From positions 95,090,976 to 95,154,975 of the forward strand of contig CM056742.1 of NCBI GenBank assembly GCA_029851415.1: a DNA stretch of 64,000 nucleotides, written 5' to 3'. The notes under the pieces were generated by a model. That model worked only from the letters and a program-made list of their open reading frames with translations, was not told the origin of the DNA and made no database searches. Below, one piece after another: positions 12,750 to 24,860 of this stretch. The stretch comes from Eretmocerus hayati. Taxonomy: Eukaryota > Arthropoda > Insecta > Hymenoptera > Aphelinidae. The position numbers and the translations under genes are program-made. The stretch's first letter is position 1. Every line of letters starts with the position of its first letter.

Positions 12750-14424
12750 TTATTCTTCTGATTCAAAAGTAGTATTGAACTGAATGATTGTCAAATTGCA
12801 TAAGTATCTTAGAATTCCAATAAACGTTGTAGAACTGAGAAAGAGCAATTCATCCTAGCAAACCCATCTATTTGCAACCACTCTCACCGATGGAACGTTG
12901 CTGTTATGAATTTTGATCTCATCAAATTATATGAACACCCTTAGAGGATAGGTTTCTGACTAATGGAGCCTGACAATTATACACGCTGAAATCGGTCTCA
13001 TAGAATAAGTAGACACCTATTTCAGTTTGTTTTCAGATCATATTTCAAAATCAGAGATAACAGCGTAAGACACATATATTCCCAGTTACAGACCAAAATT
13101 ATCTCTACTATTGTTTGGATGGCTAAAATTAATGTAGGGCTTGATTGTCAATGAATAAATAACAGTCTCAGGATGCATACTGGGTAGGAGCATTTGCAAG
13201 CAAAGGAGTCTTGCCTCTACTCAGAAATTTTAAGATGGCTCCTTCATATCAACAAACCAGTTTTGGCACTGAGGAGAATTTGTTTTGAAGGAGCTACGGA
13301 ATGCATATTTGCAATTTATTCAATTTTTGGACAGCCAAAGTATGCAGGTCAAGTGCTATTTTGATTCTCAGTTGATACTACATAAAACCAGTTATGATTT
13401 AAATTTTTGCTAAACCATTTTCACATGGCTCATTCAGATGTGATGGATAGTAATGCAACAAAGCTCCAACTAATCAGAACATACTCTTGCAACCAAAATT
13501 TCCGATACCACAATCATGCATTAATTCATCAATTGAAAATTTCAGCAATTCGAGAATAGTGTAGAGAGGTAGAATATTTATATTCAGTTATGGAGATTCC
13601 AGAACAACGGATTCTAGACTTTATGCAAAGACTCAATTATGGGCGCCATCAATAGTCTGTCATAAACAGTAGTTTATGAATAATGATAATATCATTCGGA
13701 TCGTGTGGGGCTACCAAAACACTGATCGAATACTGGAACAATTGATGTAAAGATTCTTGGTCAACCTCTGCAATGAGGGGGTTACAAAAAATTTGAAGTA
13801 GAGAAAGATGCAGTTTCCACTGGGATCAACACTGTTGAGCCTCCTCAGGATGAATTGCTTCATTATCAGAAAAGGTTTATAATGTGTACCTTGATTTGCA
13901 AGTAAATTTCATCATCACTTTCTTGGAGAAAAGATTCTATCTCCTGCAAGGAAGTAGAGATTAGTTGATCCTCCATAAGCTGGAACAAAGATGATGCGAA
14001 AGGTCAACATATATGTTCTACTGTGAATCTGTGAAGCTACGTCCTTACGGATATGTGCAAAAGATAATGAACTAAATAATGTCGGATTCCAAGTCCTACG
14101 GTGACTGAGCACGAGCACGAGTCATTGACGTTCCACTGATACGTTTTTTTATGATTCGTTATGTTTATTCTTATAATTACTTGATCATATGATCATAGGT
14201 GTAGAAACAAGGCTGCGAGGCTTTGCTGCGATAACGAGTTAAGGTCGGGGCATTCCATACAGCGAAACCGTCGCGTCGCATGTTTGAGTCGCAAATTGGC
14301 AAGATGGCTGCTCTGCCAGAGCTATGATCCTAAAAGAAAGGTCTGCCGACTCAGTGGCGAAGATAGCTACCTCCCCTTACTATCTCTCCTCTCCAGCGAT
14401 CGTTACTGGGACAGAGGGAGAGTG
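12750..14424. other. Non-coding stretch, nothing recognised
   Basis: AT-rich DNA without a convincing frame, repeat or RNA gene on either strand. Confidence 0.4.
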
Positions 14425-15600
14425 TGTGGGGTACATAATACCTCACATGCGCAATAGATGGACGTGAGTCCAAGCTCCTTGTAGGAATATGCTGATGGCT
14501 TATTCACTACTAATGAATGACTCTACACGCTTTGAGCAGAAGGCTCTTATGCGTTTCGTCCCCCACCTGCAACCTGGTTCATCGTAACCGGACTCATCAG
14601 CAGGGCTGGAGTTGCAGGTTGTGCCCTGGACGCTTGGCGATGAAGCACTTATGCGCTCTTATATACTAATCGAGGTCTTGAGCCGTCGATTGCGGGAAAG
14701 GAGCTGGATCAGTCATCCATCTATTGCGCATGTGAGGTATTATGTACCCCACATCCTTTCCCGCAATCGACGGCACAAGACCTCGATTAGTATGTAAGAG
14801 CGAATAAGCACTTCATCGTCAAGCGTCCAGGGCACCACCTGCAACACCAGCCCTGCTGAAGAGTCCGGTTACGATGAACCAGGTTGCAGGTGGGGGACGA
14901 AACGCATAAGAGCCTTCTGCTCGAGCGTAGTGGAATCATTCATTAGTAGTGGGTAAGCCATCAGCCTATCCCTACATTGGTGACCCCTACAAGTATTGAA
15001 CGCACCTTCTGCGGAGTCAAGACTCAAACTCAAAATAAATTCAAAAAATTCAAATCAGTCCAGAGTATACCAGTATACTCTGAGAAAAACTTTCCTCTCT
15101 TCACATTCGATCACCAGCATAAAGCGCTGTGAACCACGAACACGCAGATAGCCTCGATAAGCCTGTGCTTGGGCACTGCGGCGTGCAACACAGTTACCAT
15201 AGGGTATGCGGCTGTCCGCAGCTACACGCTGGCCGGTCATGTAAGCAAGAGAGCGCACAAAATAAAAAATTAATAATTAAAATCATCCCTTGAACGCTAT
15301 GGCTTTGAAGGGGGGGGGGGAGTGGCTTTGGGGTACATAATACCTCACATGCGCAATAGATGGACGTGAGTCCAAGCTCCTTTCCCGCAATCGACGGCAC
15401 AAGACCTCGATTAGTATATAAGAGCGAATAAGCACTTCATCGCCAAGCGTCCAGGGCACCACCTGCAACACCAGCCCTGCTGAAGAGTCCGGTTACGATG
15501 AACCAGGTTGCAGGTGGGGGACGAAACGCATAAGAACCTTCTGCTCGAGCGTAGTAGAATCATTCATTAGTAGTGCGTAAGCCATCATCCTATCCCTACA
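14425..15600. repeat. Composite inverted and direct repeat (X-Y units)
   Basis: Two blocks recur. X (about 57 bp, TGGGGTACATAATACCTCAC...) lies at 14425-14482 forward, about 14698-14755 reverse and 15327-15383 forward. Y (about 225 bp, landmarks TTTCCCGCAATCGACGGC, AGCGTCCAGGGCACC, GGTGGGGGACGAAACGC) lies at about 14483-14706 reverse, 14755-14982 forward and 15381-15600 forward. The order is X, Y-rev, X-rev, Y, spacer, X, Y. The central 0.5 kb is a near-perfect palindrome. No coding potential; likely rearranged copies of one mobile repeat. Confidence 0.75.
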
Positions 15601-15606
15601 AGTGGG

Positions 15607-16783
15607 ATTCGACATGTTCGATGTAGGTCGCGCCGCCTACTGGATTCCCCTCGAAACGATTACTATGCCATCAGCTGATCGGCCCAAAGTGCCCGCGATC
15701 AGCAGACTGATTTTTTAACAGTTCCGCAGCTATTAAATATGCATCATATTCGTCTACAAATGTCACAAATGAAGTCTAAGGGTTATCAAGATGCGTTGAT
15801 TGTAACCTTAGCCCGGGTGAAATAGTTGTAAACAAGTGAAAACACGTTCAATAGCCGAGCGGTCGAGCGAGAGAATATATAGGTATACTGCATGGCGTTT
15901 TATCATCAGACGCACAGTGGGGTGAAACATCGATTTTGCGCCATAAAGTGCATCCGCGCGAATTTTTGACCGATTGACTTGATCCAAAAAAGATTCTCTT
16001 CGTTTTTCAACCCTCCACTACGTGGCACTGCAACAATTTTGATTAAAACCGTCCTGGAGTGTGGAGGAGGCACTGAAGTTGCACTGAATTCGAGACGGGA
16101 ATACGCTGATTCCTTGGGCACCCGGGCTGTTTGACAGCTTGACATCTTCCAAAATGACTTATATGGTCCTTGGATTGTGTACACTACCCTTCAACACTTT
16201 CCTGAACCATTTAATCGTTTGTGATGGGTCGAATGTGCTCAGAAATGGTGAAATTCGAACCTCGAAATCGTAGAACGACCCCCAAAATTATGAAATCTAG
16301 GTGTCATTTGAGACTTTAGTGCCTCCTCCACACTCCAGGACGGTTTTAATCAAAATTGTTGCAGTGCCACGTGGTGGAGGGTTGAAAAACGAAGAGAATC
16401 TTTTTTGGATCAAGTCAATCAGTCAAAAATTCGCGAGGATGCACTTTATGGCGCAAAATCGATGTTTCGCCCCACTGTGAGACGCCGCGGCGCGCCATGC
16501 AGTATACCTATATATTCTCTCGCTCGACCGTTTGGCTATTGAACGTGTTTTCACTTGATTACAACTATTTCACCCGGGCTAAGGTTACAATCAACGCATC
16601 TTGATAACCCTTAGACTCCATTTGTGACATTTGTGGACGAATATGATGCATAATTAATAGCTGCGGGACTGTTAAAAAATCAGTCTGGTGATCGCGGGCA
16701 CTTTGGGCCGATCAGCTGATGGTATAGTAATCATTTCGAGGGGAATCCAGTAGGCGGCGTGACCTACATCGAACATGTCGAAT
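15607..16783. mobile_element. 1.18-kb element with ~466-bp inverted repeats
   Basis: The arms 15607-16073 and 16318-16783 are highly similar reverse complements. Outer ends read ATTCGACATGTTCGATG... and ...CATGTCGAAT; inner ends meet at GGAGGAGGCACT/AGTGCCTCCTCC. The centre is only about 244 bp and has no transposase. Arms share TATA-like and CCCGGGC segments and differ by scattered substitutions. It is a foldback-type or long-TIR MITE. The left end directly abuts the X-Y composite repeat. Confidence 0.75.
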
Positions 16784-16838
16784 AGGAGTAATCTAGTCGC
16801 TCTCGTGCTGTGTGCGCGAGCCCGGGGTCGATTGTAAT

Positions 16839-17032
16839 GGCCTCGACAAGAAGTTTCCGCGCCTGTCCGTAGTCCGCGCGGCCGCGAAAAAATACATGGG
16901 AAGAGTGGGGGTAGGTCTGCCCGCGGCTTGCTCCAATGTCCGCGCATGCGCGCTCCACTCTCATTGCTTCCCATGTATTTTTTTCGCGGCTATGCGGACT
17001 GCGGACAGGCGCGGAAACTTCTTGTCGAGGCC
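16839..17032. mobile_element. 194-bp foldback element
   Basis: Arms of about 66 bp beginning GGCCTCGACAAGAAGTTTCC and ending with its complement. They include TTCCGCGCCTGTCCG and AATACATGGGAAG with almost no mismatches. The transcript would form a long hairpin. No target duplication is obvious. Confidence 0.65.
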
Positions 17033-17529
17033 CTAAGCATTGCGATATAATTCGCAGCGTGCGAAAATGATATGAAGCAGTTGCAGGATGTTATCTGTTA
17101 ACAAAAACACACTGCGAACTCTGCAGTCTCCGCCTAATTATGACAATGAGCCGAGAAGCTGCTTCAATAATCCAAGAAACCGTATCGCGGAAAGACACGT
17201 AAAGGGGAGGGTGGGGCGAATTTGGACGGGGGCCAAATTGGATAAGTGAGACAGCTAGGTCAGGATAGATTATAGGCTTTCGCTGCGTACATAAATTTTC
17301 AATAGCATCACAGACAATGGTTTTGTCTTTATGTCAGAAAATCTTGTACGAGATATTCTGATAGAACACATGCTCCTGATATTCTTCATTGCATAGATTC
17401 AATGATGAAGGCAAGGAAAGATCGCTTTGAAATTCCTTGAATAGTTTCATTACAAATACATTCTGGTTATCATATCATTGCTATTTTGAGTACGAGAATG
17501 AATCAACAAAAGAAGATAATCTCCCTATA
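17033..17529. other. Non-coding stretch, nothing recognised
   Basis: No gene or repeat structure seen. Confidence 0.35.
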
Positions 17530-17845
17530 TTATATAGTAGTAAAAAAGAAGGTCCATCGAATTCCATAAGACTCCACTGACTTCCACAGACATCCAGTTG
17601 ACTCCACTGACCCCCTATAACTCCACTGACCTCCACTGATTACCTTTGATCGCAGCCGACTGCCGCCGGTTGACCTCGACCTCCACCACCCTCCAACCAA
17701 TACTTGCCTCGTCTTTATCATAGAAATCTGTAACTTCCACTGATCTTCACTAAAATCTATCGACTTCCACCGAACTCCACCGGGTTCCACCGAATTCCGC
17801 TGACTAACACTGATGGCCACCGATTGCTGCCGAGCTCCACTATCT
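17530..17845. repeat. Degenerate minisatellite (CTCCACTGA-type)
   Basis: About 25 imperfect copies of an 11-12-bp unit such as CTCCACTGACT or TTCCACCGAAC. The minus strand is open for 96 codons across it only because the repeat lacks stops in that frame. Confidence 0.75.
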
Positions 17846-20159
17846 TTTTCTCATCCACCTAGGATATTATTGTCATACACCAGACATATTGGTAGGATGG
17901 TGGCACTAGTAGCCGCCCACCCCCCCCCCCCAGTAGCCGCCCTTTTTGACGTTGTTATAGCAACAACTAAGTATTTTTGGTTAGTATGAGTATTGTAAGT
18001 GTATGGGATCTTGGATAGGCATGCCATGTACGGAAATAATGCAAAAAATACCATGAAAAAAAAAATTCGACTGCATTCTTGAGTACCCAAAGTATATATG
18101 AGTTGAGGTTTTGAAGGCATAGAGTCATACCTAGATCTCCAGTAAAATTCTAAACGTGGAATTTTCTTTAAGAGTGCGGCCACTAGTGCCTTCACTCTAT
18201 TATGATACACTATCTAATTTGGATTCTCATTCCGTCTATTACTTTGACTTTCACAATTTTGAGTAAGCATAAATCACACGGGTAAGGTCTTAGTTACACG
18301 AAACACTTCCTTGTACGTAGGAATTTCACTGGGAATATTTCCACTGAACCTCCTTCAATTTTTCCTACGGGGATATAGATGAATATTTATCATTCACATT
18401 GGCATGATTGATAATATAATCATTGAATGTCCAAATGACCTCAATAACGAGAATTTCATTCGCAAAGATCAGTTTTTCTGTCTTCATTTTAGCATGACAC
18501 AATTCTTCAACCTTATCAATCTCTTTCACTCTCAAAACGTGAGTGATAACTGGAATAGTGAGTCAGAATGACTTCATTCTCCCGCTAAAAATTGGTATTG
18601 AACAATAATTTACGAATGATACGTAACCATTTTCCAAGTACGAGAGTTTTCGCCACTTTTGACATACGCTTTTTTAGTCAATGTGAAAGGCATTGTGACC
18701 ACAAAAGTATATCAGCCTCTTTAAGCTTGCTCTTCAATAGACAAAATAGGCGAATACGTCCAAATTATAATTTCGTCAAGATCGATGTCAGATAAAAAGT
18801 TACGTTAGGTAGCCTTTGACTCTCATCGCAGGATACCTTAAGTGCCTTGATTGGATATCTTCCTATACTCTCAAAGAATATCACTCAAGAGGTCCCTAAT
18901 TCAAACAAAGTACAGAACATTCACTAAGTCAAATTACAATGCTGGGTTCATAATCTTGCGGATGTAGTGAGTCAAATCACAAGGTTGGGTTCAAAATCAC
19001 ATGTATCTCGATTGATGAAGCCGGAGTTTTTAAATGCTTCAGATATAATCACATGAATGTGCCTACTGGAATCTGGATTTGATTCAAAAATGACTCCTAG
19101 AAATGTTTCAAGAAATCGATCCCCGAAATGATCAAGCATGCCCGATTTTCCCGAACTTCACCAGATTAGAGTGTGCAATGGCCAAATTAAATTTTTCTAG
19201 AGCGTTATCGATAGGTTTTTCAAGATATTTCCAATTGAAACTACGTTGCATTATGTCTAGCCAAACATTAGGTATATGCGATTTACTCGTAAGAGATCAT
19301 GATTCTTTTACTCTGTGATGGATTCAGAAGGCAAAACAAAAACAGCTCCGCAGGCATCTCCGGAATTTATTCGAGTTCCCCTATTAGTGGGAGGAGTCAT
19401 TCATATTCTGAACAACAGTGTTGTGGAACTCAAAAACTGGTCCGAGAGATCACCATTCTTCATGTGACGTTTTGAATGGAATTACTTATGTTAAAGCTGC
19501 TTGATTTATGTGAAGAAAGTGGTGGTCGTTCATTCAATCGATCATAAACCTCGACAGAAGCTCTTTGGGGATATCAATATCCATCTTTAGTTGTATATGG
19601 GATGTTTTTTACAAAACTTTCATTGAATTAGAAATAATGTCTGAGTACTTCGTGTAATGATCTAATAGATTAATACCGATTATTCAATCGAGACGGACAC
19701 TTGAGAACAGCAATGGTGAATTCAAGAACAGGAGTGATTAGTTTTTGTCCGATGATTTCCGCACTAGAAGTCACATTTTCTCAAAGATATGATTCAAGTT
19801 TCCTAGAGCACATGAATTGTTGCAGGTGAGAAGTGTCTATGCAGTACGTGCAAGAAGGAACAAGATCTTGTCCTTCGAACACGCTTGGATGGAGAGTAGA
19901 CACGCCTCGGAAATCATCACATCGTTTCATGAAACTCATCCTCCCCGAGTTAATAGGAAAAAAAAAAAAAACAAGGAAGGGAGGGGAAACCGTGGAAGAG
20001 AACTTTTACATCTACTATACGCAATAAAAAATCGAAAAATTTACTTTTTTCGTCATCCACCGACAGATTCCCTTGATTCTTGTCAGAATACTATTGCGGA
20101 GACACCCAGAATCAAACCCCACAAGAATTCCTCCTACTCCTTGACTTTCGATTTTCCGT
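17846..20159. other. Non-coding stretch
   Basis: No recognised gene. It contains short homopolymer runs (C-run near 17930, A-run near 19961). Short open frames have no family signal. Confidence 0.35.
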
Positions 20160-20162
20160 CCT

Positions 20163-20270
20163 GCAGGAGACCGAGTCGTTGACCGAGACGGTTGACGGAG
20201 TCGGCGTATCGAGTAAATCGACTCGGCAAACCGAAACAGTCACCGAGTCGGTCATTCGACCCGGTCACTC
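20163..20270. repeat. Cluster of CGAGTCGG/ACCGAGTCGGT motifs
   Basis: At least six forward or reverse copies of a core CGAGTCGG or CCGACTCG lie within about 110 bp. A further ACCGAGTCGGT occurs near 20760 and a palindromic GGTTAACC...GGTTAACC pair near 20631-20650. It may be a protein-binding-site cluster or a decayed short repeat. Confidence 0.4.
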
Positions 20271-20388
20271 CTCATGAAATAGCCCGAAAGGTCGCGTAAC
20301 GAACAATAAATGAATAATCATCATCAAAGATTAGTAGAAAAATTGAGGAAAAAAACAGAAACAAACATCCTCAGTGTTCTTGAGAATT

Positions 20389-20463
20389 TGGCCGAGAGTG
20401 GGATTCGAACCATTAATCTCTTGGTTAGTAGACCAGCTACAGGTCCTCGAGGCCAGCGAGTCA
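20389..20463 (-). other. tRNA-like sequence, perhaps SINE-derived
   Basis: On the minus strand there is a perfect B box (GGTTCGAATCC, 20401-20411) and an A-box-like TGTAGCTGGTC (20431-20441). The boxes are only 30 nt apart, too close for a normal tRNA, and the acceptor ends do not pair well. It is not an intact tRNA gene; a truncated tRNA-derived SINE head is possible. Confidence 0.25.
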
Positions 20464-20869
20464 TGTTACGAGAGGTGGCTTTGTGAACTTACTCGAAGTG
20501 TGACTGATGAGAAGTATCTAACATTCGTTCATTATTCGTTCAATCATCAATTTCTCATGAACTCTAGTGCCACAGCGTCGAGTCGAGCCGTAGCCAGCAT
20601 AACACTGGGAATATTTCAAGACCTGGCTGGTTAACCGACTTGGTTAACCAAATCTAAATTTTCACGGAAAACCCAGATCGAGTCCGTTAACCAGCTAGAC
20701 TATGAGAATTTTCAAGTCCTATAAGCGTTGCTGCCCTGTGAAAATTTGAATTCGGTTGACCGAGTCGGTATAGCGACTTGTATTGTGAGCGGTACGATCA
20801 TGTGTGAACTAATCCATTTCAATTAGAGCTCCACAAACTGGCTCTACCAACTGGTTTTTGAAAACTATC

Positions 20870-21800
20870 ATCATGCGTGCATGGAGTCCTCAAACCTATC
20901 ATTGAGTATGGAGAACATCCTCAGAACAACGCATGAATACTTGAAGTCACTATGAAATATACATGGATTTGCGTTACAACAATGGGTCCCTGAAGCTATC
21001 GTTAAGTATATAGAAAGTCTTTGGAACTACCGTGATATGTACCAAGTCTTCGAAACTATCATGAGGCACGTAGACTGCTATGAAACGAAGACTAAGTCCT
21101 TGAAATGAGCATTATGTATACATGGATTCGCCTTACAACAATAGGTCCCCGAAACCATCGTTAAATGTGTGGAAAGTCCTCGAAACTAGCGAAATATATA
21201 CCCAGTCCTCGAAACTATCACTACGTGCGAAAAACGTCCTGGAAACCACGCCCAAGTCCTGGATATCAGCATTATATATACATGGGTTCGCGTTACATCC
21301 ACGGGTCCCCAATCCTATCGTAAGATATGTGGAAAGTCCTCGAAACTGACGTTATATATACCAAGTCCCCGAAACTATCATTACGTACGAAAAACGTCCT
21401 GGAAACCAAGCCCAAGTCCTTGAAAATAGCATTATATATACATGAATTCGCGTTACATCCACGGGTCCCCAATCCTATCGTTAGGTATGTGGAAAGTCCT
21501 CGAAACTGACGTTATATATACCAAGTCCTCGAAACTATCATTACGTACGAAGAACGTCCTCGAAACCACGCCCAAGTCCTTGAAAATAGCATTATATATA
21601 CATGAATTTGGGTTACATCCACGGGTCCCCAATCCTATCGTTAGGTATGTGAAAAGTCCTCGAAACTGACGTTATATATACCCTGTCCTCGAAACTGCAT
21701 TTGTACCTGGAAAGACCTGAAAACCTACACTATATATATACTACGTCCCCGAAGCTACACTTGCCATTTTTCGGACCGTCCTCGGAAATACATCGAGTCC
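20870..21800. repeat. 160-bp higher-order tandem repeat
   Basis: The landmark ATTATATATACATG recurs at 21111, 21271, 21431 and 21591, giving an exact 160-bp period. Each unit contains four related ~40-bp subunits with the core GTCCTCGAAACTATC, so this is a higher-order array. Copies at the edges are more diverged. Frames of 60-75 codons repeat with the unit and are not genes. Confidence 0.85.
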
Positions 21801-21959
21801 CTGAAGCTATCTATATATATGTATATAAGGTCCCTGAAGCCGAATTCTAGGATTTCTTGGAAAATCGGCTTATTTATACAATAATTAGAGAATAAATATG
21901 CTAATGGAGGCGGAATAATGTGATTCCAGCAATAAACCAGGCGGGTCCCCAAAACTGAC

Positions 21960-22137
21960 GATATATATATATATATATATATAAATGCAACTCGTTTGCC
22001 GAGCAAACGAGTTGCATAGCTCACCATTTGCAACTATATATATATATATATATATATAGTTGCAAATGGTGAGCTATGCAACTCGTTTGCTCGGCAAATC
22101 ATTAGTAATATAAGTATACTAATATCCCAACCTCGCA
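21960..22137. repeat. Inverted hairpin around (AT)n; copy 1 of a dispersed repeat
   Basis: The arms GTTGCAAATGGTGAGC... (about 22055-22090) and its complement (about 22000-22034) flank an (AT)n loop. The left arm itself contains a nested hairpin around TGCAACTCGTTTG. The right arm runs on through CAAATCATTAGTAATATAAG to CCTCGCA. The right arm and tail recur almost exactly at 32516-32599. Confidence 0.7.
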
Positions 22138-22962
22138 AATGGTACCCAGCTGGTGGTACGTTACCCCTGACACGGACCTATAATAAAATCAGCTCTCATC
22201 AAGAGCAAAAATTCGCATGAAAATCTTCATATAAGTCACTCGATTTTGATTGAAAAATCATTCAAAGAAGGGGAATTTCTCATGAAAAGTTCGTCATTAC
22301 CATATATGAATTAGTGCGATATGAAAATCGCAAGCGTCTATCTGTAACATAGTAGACTCAAAATTATACTTTTAAAGCTCGAACAGTCGAAGTACATTGA
22401 CTCTGCATTTCGAAAGTTCGAGCAATAGAATCAATTTCGTCAACGTGTAGAGACAGTGCCGAGATACATCGTGTTTGTTTACTTCTCGGAAAGCTGTGCC
22501 TAAGCTCTTTCGTGGAAACAGTGTACCTACTGGATATATGAATAAGGAAAGTCACGCATGTATCTCGACAACGGGCTCATCTGTATAAGCTGCAAACAAA
22601 AATATTGCGATCAGCTCATGATTCGAAAATGAGTACATCGACTTTGAGCGCATATATATAGCACATATAGACTACAGTGGGGTATCGGGCAGTCCGTCTT
22701 TCTCTTATTCGTTGTTGCATATATAGTTCGCACTAGATATACTGCATTATCTTGCATTCTCTGGAGTTCTCGCGTTCGTAGATGTGATATATATATATAT
22801 ATATATATAATATATATACTGTCTCGGGCTATCGGATATTCTTCCGAGTTCTCCCATCCTTCGGCCGTATATATAGTACATATATACGATAATACAGTAC
22901 TGTACTGAATTATACGTCGCGCTCGGGATATATACATATCTATATAGTTTCACGTATTTACG
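22138..22962. other. Leader region upstream of gag
   Basis: This region precedes the gypsy-like gag. It is AT-rich with several TATATA tracts. I searched it by eye for an LTR copy matching DNA downstream of 29978, and for a tRNA-complementary primer site, and found neither. Confidence 0.35.
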
Positions 22963-24777
22963 ATGGGCCTCAAACGGACGCTTACGCGTAAAGGCAGCAA
23001 TGCAAGTATATCATCGCGCGCAAATGCTGATGATTCATTACTGGATACTGAGCAACCGGAGGATGTATCTAATGATGTAGAATCAAATGCGCGGGCCACA
23101 AATGAGCAACGGCAAGGGGAAGTAGTAGACGAAAACCAATTCGTGCGACCAGACGATCCACCTGTATTACCTAAAAATACTAACACTGGTACATTGAACA
23201 AACAGACGAATAAGCATAAAGACAAGACAGTGAAAAACACACAAGAGCGAATGCCACCTCTCACACGTTCGGCTTCTACACGGAGGATTACATCGAATAA
23301 TGAATTAGCTGGCGCCGCGGGTGCGAAGATTACAAGATCGTCGAAAAATAAAACCCGTGCAACAGACGATATCGGTCACGGAAATTTATCAGAAGATTTG
23401 GACGGTGTATCGGATAATGAACTTTTATCGACTCGATCGGAAGCCGGTGGGATACGTAATGATCGACGTTGTCAAGTAGCTTCAAAGGAAGTACGTGATA
23501 TTTTTGGTAAATTGGAAAAACGCACCAGTCTTTTGAAAAATTCTGTCGATCATTTGAATAACGAATACGATCGGATTTTGAAATTAAACGAACGATGGAA
23601 TGAAGAAGTACGTGATGTCAGAAATCGGGTTGCTACAAACGAACGGGAGATCGTATTTTTATCAGAAAATTTGTCTTCTTTACAAGAGACTACATCCAAA
23701 TTAGAGCAATGCACGTCGGGTTTAACCGACGCAAGTGAAAAATGCTACGAACAAATTAATAATATTCGTGAACAGCAAAATACATTTCGTGAGCAAGTAC
23801 AACAAGAACACACACGTATACACAATACATTACGACGGGCACAGGTAGCACCAGGTGCTCGAACACCTTTTTCACCACGTTTGAAATTTGACTTACCAAC
23901 TTTTTCAGCCGCTCCAGCGGACAAACCTAGACAATTTTTAGCAGATTTGACTAGATATTTGTCCGTGGTAGATAACGATATTCAGACTTTAAGATTTGCT
24001 TTGAATCAAGCTTTCAAAGGAGCAGCCTATGAATGGTGGATATATTGCGAGCCTCTGATTAATTCATTTGATGAATCTAAAGCTAAATTTTTACATCGAT
24101 ATTGGAATTCTATCGCTCAGGATAAAATCCGTCAAAATTTAGACTATGGATTTCATAGAGCTGAAAATAATTTCTCACGAAGTGAATACGTCATGAGATT
24201 GTACAACCAAGTGCGTCAATTGGATGATGCCCCCAATGAGAATTTTATAGTTCGTCGTTTTGCTAGACATTTTGATGAGACTATACAGCAGTCTATTTTA
24301 TTGCGCGATATTCAAAATATTGATGGATTAGTGAGATTATTGGATACTTTTGAATTGGCTGGACAGTTAAACTCAGTAAAGCCAAATACCAAGTATGTAA
24401 ATTTCAAAGATCAATCTTATAATCGCCAGAGTAGACTGGCGGCTTATAATCAAAGAAAATCAAATGAACATTATCGTAATAATAACGATAACAACACACG
24501 CACACAACCACCGCGTGCTCCGACACCAGACCCATCGCGGCATTGCGACGATTCCGAAACGCGTTCCACTGATCGCGAACGCGCACCATCCGCGGATAGG
24601 CAGATACCATCGCGGATAGCGCAATGGCCGACTGCGAACGATCGCGCAAATGCACAACGTGATAGGAATGCGCGAAATAACGCGGCGCGAGGCGCGGATA
24701 ACGCGAATACGAAAAATAATTCGCGGTTTTCGGATAATAAACGATCCGTCAATGAGATACACCTTTCGGAAAACTAA
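22963..24777 (+). CDS. gag: Gag polyprotein of Ty3/gypsy-like element
   Basis: 604 residues, intact. Gag forms the virus-like particle and packages the element RNA. The N-terminal third is polar and low complexity. Residues about 165-290 are predicted coiled coil. Residues about 315-480 match the retrotransposon gag capsid-type domain, with the signature AAYEWWIYCEPLI and a following helical segment. The C-terminal 100 residues are Arg/Asn-rich and probably bind nucleic acid. No CCHC zinc knuckle lies in this frame; a Cys/His-rich segment (QCFGRKSKHIHTNC) is in another frame just downstream, at about 24790-24900. The ATG follows a TATA-rich leader. The next pol ORF is in a different frame, as expected if pol is made by frameshifting. 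Confidence 0.85.
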   Translation: MGLKRTLTRKGSNASISSRANADDSLLDTEQPEDVSNDVESNARATNEQRQGEVVDENQFVRPDDPPVLPKNTNTGTLNKQTNKHKDKTVKNTQERMPPLTRSASTRRITSNNELAGAAGAKITRSSKNKTRATDDIGHGNLSEDLDGVSDNELLSTRSEAGGIRNDRRCQVASKEVRDIFGKLEKRTSLLKNSVDHLNNEYDRILKLNERWNEEVRDVRNRVATNEREIVFLSENLSSLQETTSKLEQCTSGLTDASEKCYEQINNIREQQNTFREQVQQEHTRIHNTLRRAQVAPGARTPFSPRLKFDLPTFSAAPADKPRQFLADLTRYLSVVDNDIQTLRFALNQAFKGAAYEWWIYCEPLINSFDESKAKFLHRYWNSIAQDKIRQNLDYGFHRAENNFSRSEYVMRLYNQVRQLDDAPNENFIVRRFARHFDETIQQSILLRDIQNIDGLVRLLDTFELAGQLNSVKPNTKYVNFKDQSYNRQSRLAAYNQRKSNEHYRNNNDNNTRTQPPRAPTPDPSRHCDDSETRSTDRERAPSADRQIPSRIAQWPTANDRANAQRDRNARNNAARGADNANTKNNSRFSDNKRSVNEIHLSEN

Positions 24778-24860
24778 AGTGAGGGCAGCGATAAATCGGG
24801 AAACGAGTAATCGTTGCAATCACTCCCATACAAACAAATCATACAGACTCTCACAATGTT

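Noticed and set aside
20389..20463. Functional tRNA gene on the minus strand
   Set aside because: A and B boxes are only 30 nt apart and the acceptor stem does not pair.
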